From Caldiserica bacterium UBA4770 (GTDB lineage: Bacteria > Caldisericota > Caldisericia > Caldisericales > Caldisericaceae): 62,162 nucleotides of DNA. Every line of letters starts with the position of its first letter. Positions within the stretch are counted from its first letter, which is position 1. The DNA is taken from the NCBI GenBank assembly GCA_002403335.1, contig DHHO01000021.1, forward strand, positions 1 to 62,162, given 5' to 3'. The notes beneath the pieces were generated by a model, which was not told the DNA's origin, searched no databases, and worked only from the letters and a program-made list of their open reading frames with translations. This document shows positions 8,914-17,306 of this stretch, piece by piece. A program made the translations under genes and the position numbers.

Positions 8914-11900
8914 TCATCTCCTCCTTATTCTTATTTGATTTTAAGCTCACAGAAACTCCTGTAGATACTTCTATTGTTAATTTCTTAGGCCTTTCCTCTT
9001 TTTCTTCGGGGAGGACCTTAAGGTCAAGCGCAAGTCCCCTTAAACTTCTCTGAAGTACATTGAATGATTCGGGAATGCCAGTCTCAAACATTGTATTACC
9101 TTTTGAAATCTCCTCGTAAGCATGTTTTCTACCTTCAAGGTCATCTGACTTAATGGTTAACATTTCCTGTAAGAGATTCGCGGCTCCGTATGCCTCGAGT
9201 GCCCAAACCTCCATCTCTCCAAGTCTTTGTCCACCAAACTGTGCCTTTCCACCAACTGGTTGCTGAGTAATAAGGGTATACTTACCAACAGAACGGGTAT
9301 GTATTTTATCCTCAGCAAGATGGTTGAGTTTTAAAATATACGCTTCTCCAACTGTAACCTTGTAGTCAAATGGTTTGCCTGTTCTCCCATCGTAAAGAGT
9401 AAACTGACCTGAATCGTTCAGTTTTGCCTCCCTGAGTAAATCCTTCACCTCTTGTTCCTTAGCACCACCAAAAGCAGGAGTCATCACTCTGAGATTCAGA
9501 TTTCTCGCAGCAAGACCAAGATTTGCTTCGAGTATCTGGCCAAGGTTCATTCTTGAAGGAACACTCAAAGGGCTAAAAATCACATCAATTGGTGTTCCAT
9601 CCTCAAGATATGGCAAATCCTCTTCCGGAACAATTTTACTTATTACACCTTTATTCCCATGCCTTCCGGCTAATTTATCCCCAACAATAACTTTCCTTTT
9701 CTTCGCTATAAAAATCTTTATAAGTTTTATAGCATTTTTAGCTAATTCATATCCTTCCTCGCGTGAAAATTCCTGAACATCTACAACAACACCGCTTTCA
9801 CCAGGAGGAACTCTAAAAGAACTATTCTTTATATTGCCAGGTCTGTTATTGAAGAGAGATCTGAAAAGCTTAGCCTCGTTTGTCTCCTCCTCCTCTGGAA
9901 AAGGAGTAATTTTCCCAACAAGCACATCCCCAGCCTTTACCTTTGATCCAATCTTAACAATTCCCCTTTCATCGAGAAATCTCTTTGCTTCCTTGGATAC
10001 ATCGGGAGGGTCAGGAGTTAGTTCTTCTGGTCCCTGTTCTGTTTCATGCACCTCAACCTGGTACTCTTTAACATGTATAGAGGTAAGCTTATCTTCTCTA
10101 ACAAGCCTTCTGCTGATAACTATTGCATCTTGATAATTAAAACCATACCACGAAAGGTATCCAACAATGGCATTTATTCCAAGAGAAAGTTCACCTTCTC
10201 TGGTACAATAACCCTCCACAATAGGATCCCCCTCTGATACTCTCTGTCCTTTTTCTACAATGGGCCTCTCATTTCTACATGTATCCTGATTTGTCCTCTG
10301 GAATTTCTTGACCCTATAAATCCTCTCTTTCCTGACTTCTATCTTCGTAACACCCTTTTCTGCAAGCTTATGAAGCTTATCAACACTAAGAATTTCGTTT
10401 GCTTTCACGATGAGCTCTTTGTCACCATTTTCTCCATAATAATCCTTCGCGGCAACTCTATCAACGATATCAAGATTCACTTTTCCAATAAAGAATTTCT
10501 CTACCTCTCCAGAAGAGTAAACAAGTAAATCAGTAACACCTTTATCGTAGAGCTCATTAAGGAGTTCTTCAGTAATATTATTCACAAAGTTAAGTCCTCT
10601 TTTTGTATTGGTAAGTGTTCCAAAAAGCCCTTTGCCAATAATATTTTTTCCAAGCGGAGTTAAGTTTAAATAAAATACAGGCTTATCAACAATATTTCCG
10701 TCTTCTTCTACCTTGAGCTCCTTAATATTGCTTGAAAATAATCTATTTAATTTTGTATCAGAAATCTTTTGTCCCTTCTCAATAATGGGTTTATTCTTCT
10801 TGCTTACAACTGTTTCAGCGGCTGTATACCCTATGATGAGCTCATTCTTCTCCATTTCAAAGCAGCTCATAATAGGAAATTTCTGAATCTTATCCTCTTC
10901 TATCACCGAGATCTGCTCTATCCCCCTGGAGATTAATTTTTCAATGACCTGAGAAGTAAGTTTCTCACCAATAAATTTTGTATAATCCTCGGTTACAGGC
11001 TTAAAATCAAAGAGAAGAATATCTTTTTGTTTTATCATATTAAGAAGGTTTGCTTTCAGATCCTTTGCCTCTCTATAAACAGAAACTTCCTCGCTTTCTG
11101 CATTGTCTGGAACTATTCTTATCTCTTCTCCTGAGATATACGAAACAATTCCGTCTTCTTCAGCAAGTGTAAGATCCTTATTATCAAGTGCAATTCTTCT
11201 CTCCATTCCAGTGTAAACACGTGGAATGTCTGGTTCAACCAGAGAGACAGCCTGGCGTTGCATGTTACAACCCATAAGGGCCCTATTTGCATCGTCATGT
11301 TCAAGGAAAGGAATTAGAGAAGCAGATGCACTTATCACCTGCTGCGGTGCAATATCCATAAGATGAACCTTTTCCCGAGGTACCATCCTTGGAAGTATTT
11401 CTCCTGACTCTGATCTTTCACGCGCAATAACAAAATCATCAATAATCCTTCCCTTATCATCTAGCTTTGTATTGGCCTGTGCAATAATGTACTCCTCTTC
11501 CTCATCTGCAGTAAGTTCAACTTTATCATTTGTGACAACACCGTTCTCTACCTTTCTGAAGGGCGCTGTGATAAAACCTTGTTCATTAACTCCTGCATAT
11601 GTAGTTAGTGAGTTGATAAGACCTATATTTTGTCCTTCAGGAGTTTCTATTGGGCATATCCTACTGTAATGAGAGTAATGAACATCTCTTACCTCGATCC
11701 CGGCTCTTTTTCTATGAAGCCCCCCTGCACCGAGAGAACTTAACCTTCTTTTATGCGTCAGAGACGCCAGAGGGTTTGTTTCTTCCATAAATTGAGAAAG
11801 TTGACTCGCTCCAAAGAACTGTCTGAGTTGAGCAGTAACTGTTTTCGCACTTATTATATCAGGAAGCCTCAGATCTTCCGGTTTTGTTATTGAAATTCTA

Positions 11901-13096
11901 TCCTTTGCATTTCTTTGAACCTTTGCAATGCCCTTCTCAAACTCCTCTTGAACAAGTTCCCCTACAGTCCTTACCCTTCTATTAGAGAGGCTGTCAATAT
12001 CGTCTTCCTTCCTCTTCCCTTCTCTTATATCAAGTAAGTAATTGATAATATCAATATAATCATCCTTTGTTAATACTTTTGCCTCACTATTTCTCCGAAA
12101 TTTCTTATTTATCTTGTATCTTGAAACAGGAAAGTACTCATTCCGCTGAGGGTCATTTAGCAAGCCATCCACAAACTCCTCTGTGGCCTCCTTCGTAACC
12201 TTCTCCCGTGGATGAAAGAGCTTATAAATTTCCTCTTTTGCCTCCTCAACACTATTGGTTCTATCCTTTTTGATTGTTTGTTCTACCCAGAAATCATGTC
12301 CCACAAACTTCACAAAAGTCTTATCAACTCCATGCTTTGCAAGTTTCTCGATTATATTTTCTGTAAAAATGCTACCCTTTTTTGCAACTACTTTCCCATC
12401 ATCTGTTACAACATCTTCAAAAAGTTCCTTACCAAGAGCAAACTCATAAGAAGAAGGAGAAGTTGTTAAGATCTCCATCGTCATTGATCTTATGAAGGTA
12501 TCGAGGATCTCGTCGTTTTTAGGAAAGCCTATGGCTTTAAGTACAACTGTTATGGGAATACGTCTCATCTTTTTCTTCAGTCTTATATAAATTGCATTAT
12601 CTTTTCCAACCTCAATTTCCATCCAATTACCTCTGTCAGGAATGATTGTAACAAGGAAGTTATTAAAACCAGTCTCTGTATCCTTTATAATCTGATAGAA
12701 GATGCCTGGAGACCTAATCAATTGTTGAACAACCACCCTTTTCCTTCCATTAATCACAAAGGAACCATCAGGAAGCATTAGAGGAATGTCTGAGAGATAA
12801 ACATCCTGCTCTTTAATCTCACCTGTTGATTTAAAAGTCATCCTGAATTTGGCACTAACCCTGGCCTCATACGTGGCACCAACTCTGAGACAATTCTCAA
12901 CACTCCTAACTGGGCGTTCAACGGTATAATCTACATAATCAACTTTTACATTTTTTGTATCAACTGGAAAAAGCTTCTGAAGAGTCTTCCCAATCCCCCT
13001 CTGTAAAAATTCATTATAAGATTTAATCTGAACGTGTAGAAGATTAGGAATCGGAAGGTCTACTTTCGTCTTACTAAAATCGCGCTTTTCTTCCAT
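8903..13096 (-). CDS. rpoB: DNA-directed RNA polymerase subunit beta
   Basis: 1397 aa, longer than the roughly 1180-1340 aa usual for RpoB. The rifampicin pocket (FFGASQLSQFMEE at about 427-439, then THKRRLSSLG) is recognisable, with Glu at the position of E. coli Asp516. The conserved blocks RICPIETPEGQNIGL, GRHGNKGVISK and GGKAQFGGQRLGEMEVWALEAYGAA are intact. The extra length lies mainly at residues 680-930, just before KKFQRTNQDTC, and consists of several degenerate modules each ending in a pattern like L..KGI..I.V. A similar single module lies near residues 222-265. AAGGAGG precedes the ATG; the gene leads the operon and has its own promoter. Confidence 0.97.
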   Translation of the reverse strand: MEEKRDFSKTKVDLPIPNLLHVQIKSYNEFLQRGIGKTLQKLFPVDTKNVKVDYVDYTVERPVRSVENCLRVGATYEARVSAKFRMTFKSTGEIKEQDVYLSDIPLMLPDGSFVINGRKRVVVQQLIRSPGIFYQIIKDTETGFNNFLVTIIPDRGNWMEIEVGKDNAIYIRLKKKMRRIPITVVLKAIGFPKNDEILDTFIRSMTMEILTTSPSSYEFALGKELFEDVVTDDGKVVAKKGSIFTENIIEKLAKHGVDKTFVKFVGHDFWVEQTIKKDRTNSVEEAKEEIYKLFHPREKVTKEATEEFVDGLLNDPQRNEYFPVSRYKINKKFRRNSEAKVLTKDDYIDIINYLLDIREGKRKEDDIDSLSNRRVRTVGELVQEEFEKGIAKVQRNAKDRISITKPEDLRLPDIISAKTVTAQLRQFFGASQLSQFMEETNPLASLTHKRRLSSLGAGGLHRKRAGIEVRDVHYSHYSRICPIETPEGQNIGLINSLTTYAGVNEQGFITAPFRKVENGVVTNDKVELTADEEEEYIIAQANTKLDDKGRIIDDFVIARERSESGEILPRMVPREKVHLMDIAPQQVISASASLIPFLEHDDANRALMGCNMQRQAVSLVEPDIPRVYTGMERRIALDNKDLTLAEEDGIVSYISGEEIRIVPDNAESEEVSVYREAKDLKANLLNMIKQKDILLFDFKPVTEDYTKFIGEKLTSQVIEKLISRGIEQISVIEEDKIQKFPIMSCFEMEKNELIIGYTAAETVVSKKNKPIIEKGQKISDTKLNRLFSSNIKELKVEEDGNIVDKPVFYLNLTPLGKNIIGKGLFGTLTNTKRGLNFVNNITEELLNELYDKGVTDLLVYSSGEVEKFFIGKVNLDIVDRVAAKDYYGENGDKELIVKANEILSVDKLHKLAEKGVTKIEVRKERIYRVKKFQRTNQDTCRNERPIVEKGQRVSEGDPIVEGYCTREGELSLGINAIVGYLSWYGFNYQDAIVISRRLVREDKLTSIHVKEYQVEVHETEQGPEELTPDPPDVSKEAKRFLDERGIVKIGSKVKAGDVLVGKITPFPEEEETNEAKLFRSLFNNRPGNIKNSSFRVPPGESGVVVDVQEFSREEGYELAKNAIKLIKIFIAKKRKVIVGDKLAGRHGNKGVISKIVPEEDLPYLEDGTPIDVIFSPLSVPSRMNLGQILEANLGLAARNLNLRVMTPAFGGAKEQEVKDLLREAKLNDSGQFTLYDGRTGKPFDYKVTVGEAYILKLNHLAEDKIHTRSVGKYTLITQQPVGGKAQFGGQRLGEMEVWALEAYGAANLLQEMLTIKSDDLEGRKHAYEEISKGNTMFETGIPESFNVLQRSLRGLALDLKVLPEEKEERPKKLTIEVSTGVSVSLKSNKNKEEMNEG

Positions 13097-13129
13097 TTAG
13101 CCTCCTTACCAATAAATGCATAGACTTAT

Positions 13130-13157
13130 ATTTTAATCTTTTTTGCGTTCATGTCAA
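13130..13157 (-). promoter_or_regulatory. rpoB: Predicted promoter of the rpoB operon
   Basis: Minus strand TTGACA (13152-13157), a 16-base spacer, then TAAAAT (13130-13135). The likely transcription start is about 30 bases before the rpoB ATG, leaving room for the AAGGAGG at 13101-13107. The 158-base gap to endonuclease Q holds nothing else that I recognise; no clear terminator follows the upstream gene. Confidence 0.75.
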
Positions 13158-13254
13158 GTTATTGATTTTTTCAATATTATCTACATAAAAGTTAGAGTTG
13201 ATTGAATCTCGCTTAATTTATACGCTACCATACCTATTTTCACACTTCACAGGT

Positions 13255-14466
13255 CTAAGCTAACATTAAAAAGGACCGCTCTGTGGGATCAATATTGATT
13301 TTTCCAAAAATTCCATCATATCCAGGTAGCTTCATAACATTCCCATTTCTTAAAGCAAGAACGAATTTAGCTACACATGGATCAAGATTTTTAAAAAGTT
13401 CTTCTTTCGACGCAAAACAGAGGATATTTAATTCATTTCCAAAAGCTTCGATTGCTTTTTCATATTTAATTTGTACAAGATTTGAATTCTTACCTTTTCT
13501 TAAGGCCTGCGAAATTAAAGTCCGAAGGGGTATAACATGAAAAGAAGAAATTTTATGAAATTGTTTTTCCTTATCTTCCCCTGAAAGTTCCAGAACTCTA
13601 TGGTAGACACCAATAGTAACTGGCTTACCACAAACAGGGCATAAACACCTTTCAGTATTATCTGGGACTTCAAAAAATTTACATTTTCTGTGGCCATCTG
13701 CAAAATATTTCCCCTCCTCGGGAAAATACTCAACGGTTGCCAGAAGATTCCCCGAAGATATCGCTTTTAGCGATTCAAAAAACATATCATAAGATGTAAT
13801 TTTATCAAATATTGTTGCTTCTCTTCCAATCTCCGCAGGTGAATGGGCATCAGAATTAGAAATCATTGTATAACTTCTTAAACAAGGAACCATATAACTT
13901 AATTCAGGATCAGCGCTTAACCCTGTCTCCAGCGCAAAGATCTGCTTCGCACCTTCTTCAAAACATTCCTCAATATTATCAAAGCCTGAACGAGAACCAA
14001 GAACACCAAACCAGGGAGTCCATATATGAGCAGGTATAATATGAATCCTTTCATCCACATTTTTTAGCCCCTCAACGAAATCTTTACCAGTCATATGAAT
14101 AGTTGGTCTCGTTGATAAATCAATGTGACCAAATCTCGAAAGGAATTTATATCCATTCTCAACTGAGTTAAAGGAAGGAAATATAACGAGGAGATGTATC
14201 TTTCTCATTATTTCCTCTTTCTCGAAGACAAGATTAACCTCGGAAGTAAGAAAAAACCTCATATTCTTATAGTAATATATTCCTTCACTCTGGTTTTCAA
14301 ATAATGGTTCAATCTCTCTTCTCCAACTTTTAAAGAGTATGTCTCCAGTGCCTACAAGGGTAACTCCTTTAATCTTAGAAAATCGAACAATCTCTTCGAT
14401 ACACATCCTCGAACTCGTTGAAATACTGTATTTTGAATGAATATGAATGTCAGCAATTTCTCTCAC
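13255..14466 (-). CDS. Endonuclease Q family protein (PHP domain plus zinc site)
   Basis: 403 aa. The N-terminus DIHIHSKYS (His8, His10) and the later motif NSDAHSPAEIGRE (Asp206, His208) mark a PHP-type metal-dependent phosphoesterase. Cys262, 274, 276 and 279 form a zinc site in the middle of the protein. This layout matches the family of archaeal EndoQ, which nicks DNA 5' of deaminated bases (uracil, hypoxanthine) and abasic sites; some bacteria carry it. Its start overlaps the upstream glycosyltransferase by 17 bases, so it is in that operon, without an obvious functional link. I infer a repair role from the family; older annotations call it a helicase-like or PHP protein. Confidence 0.8.
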   Translation of the reverse strand: MREIADIHIHSKYSISTSSRMCIEEIVRFSKIKGVTLVGTGDILFKSWRREIEPLFENQSEGIYYYKNMRFFLTSEVNLVFEKEEIMRKIHLLVIFPSFNSVENGYKFLSRFGHIDLSTRPTIHMTGKDFVEGLKNVDERIHIIPAHIWTPWFGVLGSRSGFDNIEECFEEGAKQIFALETGLSADPELSYMVPCLRSYTMISNSDAHSPAEIGREATIFDKITSYDMFFESLKAISSGNLLATVEYFPEEGKYFADGHRKCKFFEVPDNTERCLCPVCGKPVTIGVYHRVLELSGEDKEKQFHKISSFHVIPLRTLISQALRKGKNSNLVQIKYEKAIEAFGNELNILCFASKEELFKNLDPCVAKFVLALRNGNVMKLPGYDGIFGKINIDPTERSFLMLA

Positions 14467-15130
14467 GACATCTCCAGAATAGAAGTCTTATAAAAAGTCC
14501 CATAAATTTCAATGGGTCAGAAATCTGATTAATTTTACTTTTTGCCTCAACTCTATAAATAGTATTAATCTCAACAAAGCCTATTTTAAAACCGCATTTG
14601 GCTGCTTTAATGAGCATCTCTGTCTCCATCTGATACCTTTTAGAAGTAAATTCAATTTTCTCAATTACAACTCTCTTAATAAGCCTGTAACCCGATTGGC
14701 TATCAAGTATTTTAGTCCCGCAGGCAAGAGTAGAAAGAAACGAAGAGAAGGAGTTTGCAAATATTCTCGACTTAGGCATTAATTTTAAATCAAATTTTCT
14801 TGCACCTACAACAATATCAAAACCCTTTTTCATTTCCTCGAGAAATTTAGGTATCTCATCTGGATCGTGTTGGCCATCGCCATCAAGCAGAATGATAGGG
14901 TTAGCGCCTCTCTGAAGAGCATATTCAAATCCAACCTTCATCGCATCAGCTTTACCAAGGTTTGTTTCTGTGTTTAAGACAAATGCGCCTCCCTTTTTTG
15001 CTTCCTTCTCAGTAAAATCTGTAGAGCCATCATTTACCACAACAACAAGATCAACATATTTTTTAGTATTTTCCACGACGTCCCTAATATTCTTCTCCTC
15101 GTTAAATGCAGGAATGACTGCTATAAACAT
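14450..15130 (-). CDS. Family 2 glycosyltransferase
   Basis: 226 aa GT-A-fold enzyme. The start FIAVIPAFNEEKNI is a typical GT2 opening. NDGSTD and DGDGQHDP (about 83-90) provide the nucleotide-sugar and metal-binding aspartates, and QSGYRLI is characteristic of the polyprenyl-phosphate mannosyl/glucosyl transferase branch. No C-terminal membrane anchor is evident. It overlaps the acyltransferase upstream and endonuclease Q downstream by a few bases. Pairing with an LpxL-type acyltransferase suggests glycolipid or envelope polymer synthesis; the acceptor cannot be told. Confidence 0.85.
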   Translation of the reverse strand: MFIAVIPAFNEEKNIRDVVENTKKYVDLVVVVNDGSTDFTEKEAKKGGAFVLNTETNLGKADAMKVGFEYALQRGANPIILLDGDGQHDPDEIPKFLEEMKKGFDIVVGARKFDLKLMPKSRIFANSFSSFLSTLACGTKILDSQSGYRLIKRVVIEKIEFTSKRYQMETEMLIKAAKCGFKIGFVEINTIYRVEAKSKINQISDPLKFMGLFIRLLFWRCRERNC

Positions 15131-15984
15131 CCATACTCCTTAAAATAATCGAAAAATTGAAACCATTGATCTGGGTATTTCTTTACAAAGGTTTCAAGGT
15201 ATTTTGCAAAAGCCTGTACATATTCCTTAACAAATTCCTCTTCGCTGCCATTCTCTTTAACAATAATTTCCTCTGAAAGATAAGGAATGTAACCTCTCTT
15301 ATCCCGTATAAGGCATCCCAGAACACTTCTTGAATGAGTCCTGAACGCAAGCACAGCAGCCCCCCTTGGGAATTTCACTCTCCTTCCACAAAACTCCACA
15401 CACACTCCATCATGGTTTATATCCCTGTCACTCACTATTGAGGCTATTTCTCCCTCCTTCAGTGCTTTATAAACTCCTACAATACCTCCTTTAAATGGAT
15501 GTACTACTACATTGGCTTTTTCCCTTAAAGTCTGATAAATTTTTTCAATATCCGAGTCAGGTTGTGCCAAACCTATGGCATGTGCCCTGTATCCCAGGTA
15601 ACCCACTACAAAGGCAGAAAGTTCCCAATTTCCAAGGTGTGCGCTCAGAATAATGAGGCTGCTATCAGAGGTTAATTCGCTAAGTCTATCTCTGACACTC
15701 TCGGGGTCTGTAAATCTTGTAATTGTACTCCTATCCTTATACAAAAAAGACATTAAATCCCTGAGACCAATAATAAAGTTCGAATAATTTTTTAGGGTTA
15801 GCTTCCACAAAACTGGCAGCTCCACATCGCCTAAGATAGCTCTTAAATTATTGCAAACACTCCTCCTCTCTTGAGGGGTAAAGAGGAATGCAAAAAAACC
15901 AAAAAAGTAAGAGAGAGCAGTTGTTAAAAACCGCGGCAGCAGAACGACAAGCAGTATCCCTAATCTATACCAGAAATAAAGCAC
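15121..15984 (-). CDS. LpxL/HtrB-type lysophospholipid acyltransferase
   Basis: 287 aa with an N-terminal hydrophobic anchor (about residues 5-35) and the catalytic HX4E motif as HLGNWE (His116, Glu121). Downstream are DRDI and the PRGAA segment typical of the family that includes Kdo2-lipid A lauroyltransferase and actinobacterial PatA. No other lipid A gene is in the window, so a glycolipid acyltransferase is as likely as a lipid A one. The start is GTG with a GGAT-type site. A possible promoter and a possible 52-residue ORF lie just upstream. Confidence 0.8.
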   Translation of the reverse strand: MLYFWYRLGILLVVLLPRFLTTALSYFFGFFAFLFTPQERRSVCNNLRAILGDVELPVLWKLTLKNYSNFIIGLRDLMSFLYKDRSTITRFTDPESVRDRLSELTSDSSLIILSAHLGNWELSAFVVGYLGYRAHAIGLAQPDSDIEKIYQTLREKANVVVHPFKGGIVGVYKALKEGEIASIVSDRDINHDGVCVEFCGRRVKFPRGAAVLAFRTHSRSVLGCLIRDKRGYIPYLSEEIIVKENGSEEEFVKEYVQAFAKYLETFVKKYPDQWFQFFDYFKEYGCL

Positions 15985-15987
15985 TAT

Positions 15988-16146
15988 CTATCCTTTAATA
16001 AGTATTGGAAAGTCATATAAGAAGGATCTACAATTCAAGAGTAATATCCTTTTCCTCTCATCTGTATACGAAAAGCTTGAGAAAAAAACGCCTTTATCAC
16101 CATATTCATTATATACTTTTGCGAAAACCCTTCTCAAATAACGCAT
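15988..16146 (-). CDS. Candidate small protein, 52 aa, unknown
   Basis: An open frame of 52 codons fills almost exactly the gap between the Nudix gene and the acyltransferase and stops just before the latter's GTG, its TAG lying in the ribosome-binding region. The protein begins MRYLRRVFAKVYNEYGDKG and is basic, without membrane segments. There is no convincing Shine-Dalgarno sequence before its ATG, and a promoter-like pair lies inside it. It may be a real small gene, a remnant, or chance; I do not recognise it. Confidence 0.35.
   Translation of the reverse strand: MRYLRRVFAKVYNEYGDKGVFFSSFSYTDERKRILLLNCRSFLYDFPILIKG
16108..16137 (-). promoter_or_regulatory. Possible promoter for the acyltransferase-glycosyltransferase-EndoQ operon
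   Basis: Minus strand TTGAGA (16132-16137), an 18-base spacer, then a perfect TATAAT (16108-16113). It lies about 125 bases before the acyltransferase start, inside the candidate 52-codon ORF. If used, it would leave an untranslated leader of about 115 bases. Confidence 0.55.
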
Positions 16147-16158
16147 TTTTCAAAGTTT

Positions 16159-16686
16159 CTATGTGCTCCCAAATAGAGCCTTCCACATCAAAAGCCCTAT
16201 CAAAGTTTTTGCATCTCTAATTCTATTCTCAAAAATATATCTGTTTACTTCTCCAATAGACAAAAAGAAAACTCTTACTTCCTCTCCTTTATCTAAATTA
16301 ATCTTACTTTCTCTAAACCTACTTGCATAAAAAATTGAAATCTTCTCTTCCACAAACCCAGGGGAAGGGAAACACTCAGCAATCATTCTAATATCAAGAG
16401 GAATCAACCCTACTTCCTCCTCGAGTTCCCTTGCTGCGCAGGCTTCGGGAGTTTCACTTGCTTCAATCCTTCCAGCAGGGATTTCAAGCAAGACTTCATC
16501 TACCGCAGGGCGAAATTGAGAAACCAAAACAATATTACCCTTATACTGAGCTACGACAGCCGCAGCATTACCACCATAACCAGCAATTTCTCTCTCCCAT
16601 AACGTTCTGTCACTATTTTCTACAACCACCCTATACAGGGAAATAAATCGACCCTCGTAGATCTTATCCTTACTAAGTCTCTTCAT
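16159..16686 (-). CDS. Nudix hydrolase, ADP-ribose pyrophosphatase type
   Basis: 175 aa. The Nudix box is complete at about residues 72-94 (G-x5-E-x7-REL-x-EE-x-G-L). The upstream segment LVSQFRPAVDEVLLEIPAG is typical of the ADP-sugar pyrophosphatase (NudF-like) branch, which hydrolyses ADP-ribose to AMP and ribose-5-phosphate. It overlaps the end of the ATPase D-subunit gene by four bases and is thus the last recognisable member of the V/A-ATPase operon. Substrate preference is inferred from family resemblance only. Confidence 0.88.
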   Translation of the reverse strand: MKRLSKDKIYEGRFISLYRVVVENSDRTLWEREIAGYGGNAAAVVAQYKGNIVLVSQFRPAVDEVLLEIPAGRIEASETPEACAARELEEEVGLIPLDIRMIAECFPSPGFVEEKISIFYASRFRESKINLDKGEEVRVFFLSIGEVNRYIFENRIRDAKTLIGLLMWKALFGST

Positions 16687-17306
16687 CCTTTTCCGCTTAT
16701 AATATCTTTAACCTTCAACAATCTTGCTATATTTTCCCTTTCAAGCTCCTCCAGCTTATCTGCAATATACTTAACAGTTTCCTCAAGGTTAGGAATCATA
16801 ATATACTCCAATGCATTTACTCTTCTTCTTACCTTGGAGATTTCCAGCGCAATAAGAAAAAGCTCCTGTTGAATTGAAGAAAGCTCTATAAGTTCAAGCA
16901 GCGATTCACGAACATCATAATATAGTAAATCAAAATCAGAGTTTAAAAAAGTAAAAGGATAAGAATAAGGAGTCCCCTGGAATTCAGATAGAAATACAGG
17001 AAATCTTACATTCATAATAGAGAGCTCTTTCTGTGAAAGGTTAATTTTAAAATCACCCCCTGATAATATTAATTCAAGTTCTTCAGGAGTATATGAAGCA
17101 GTTAAAGTATAGTACCTTTTAATAATTTCAGAGAACTTATAATCGAATTCCTCTCTTCTTCTTATAAATTGGTTAGAAAGGTCAAGAAAATTCTTTAAAA
17201 GACCTTCAAGTTTATCCTTCAAAAGCTTATGTCCTCTTCTTGCAAGTGAAAGTCTATCCTTCAAGGCGAGAAGCTCCATCCTTGTCGGATTTACGTTAAG
17301 CCGCAC
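16683..17306 (-). CDS. atpD: V/A-type ATPase subunit D
   Basis: 207 aa central-stalk rotor subunit linking the A3B3 head to the membrane ring. The N-terminus VNPTRMELLALKDRL and the following RRGHKLLKDK are the family signature. Long coiled-coil helices lie at both ends. The GTG start overlaps the 3' end of the B-subunit gene, with an AGGA-type site inside it. It is the last ATPase gene of the operon. Confidence 0.95.
   Translation of the reverse strand: MRLNVNPTRMELLALKDRLSLARRGHKLLKDKLEGLLKNFLDLSNQFIRRREEFDYKFSEIIKRYYTLTASYTPEELELILSGGDFKINLSQKELSIMNVRFPVFLSEFQGTPYSYPFTFLNSDFDLLYYDVRESLLELIELSSIQQELFLIALEISKVRRRVNALEYIMIPNLEETVKYIADKLEELERENIARLLKVKDIISGKG

Noticed and set aside
12987..13004. 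Rifampicin or streptomycin resistance changes in rpoB/rpsL
   Set aside because: Key residues (rpsL Lys43; rpoB His526 and Ser531 equivalents) are wild type; the Glu at the Asp516 position is conservative and may be lineage-normal.
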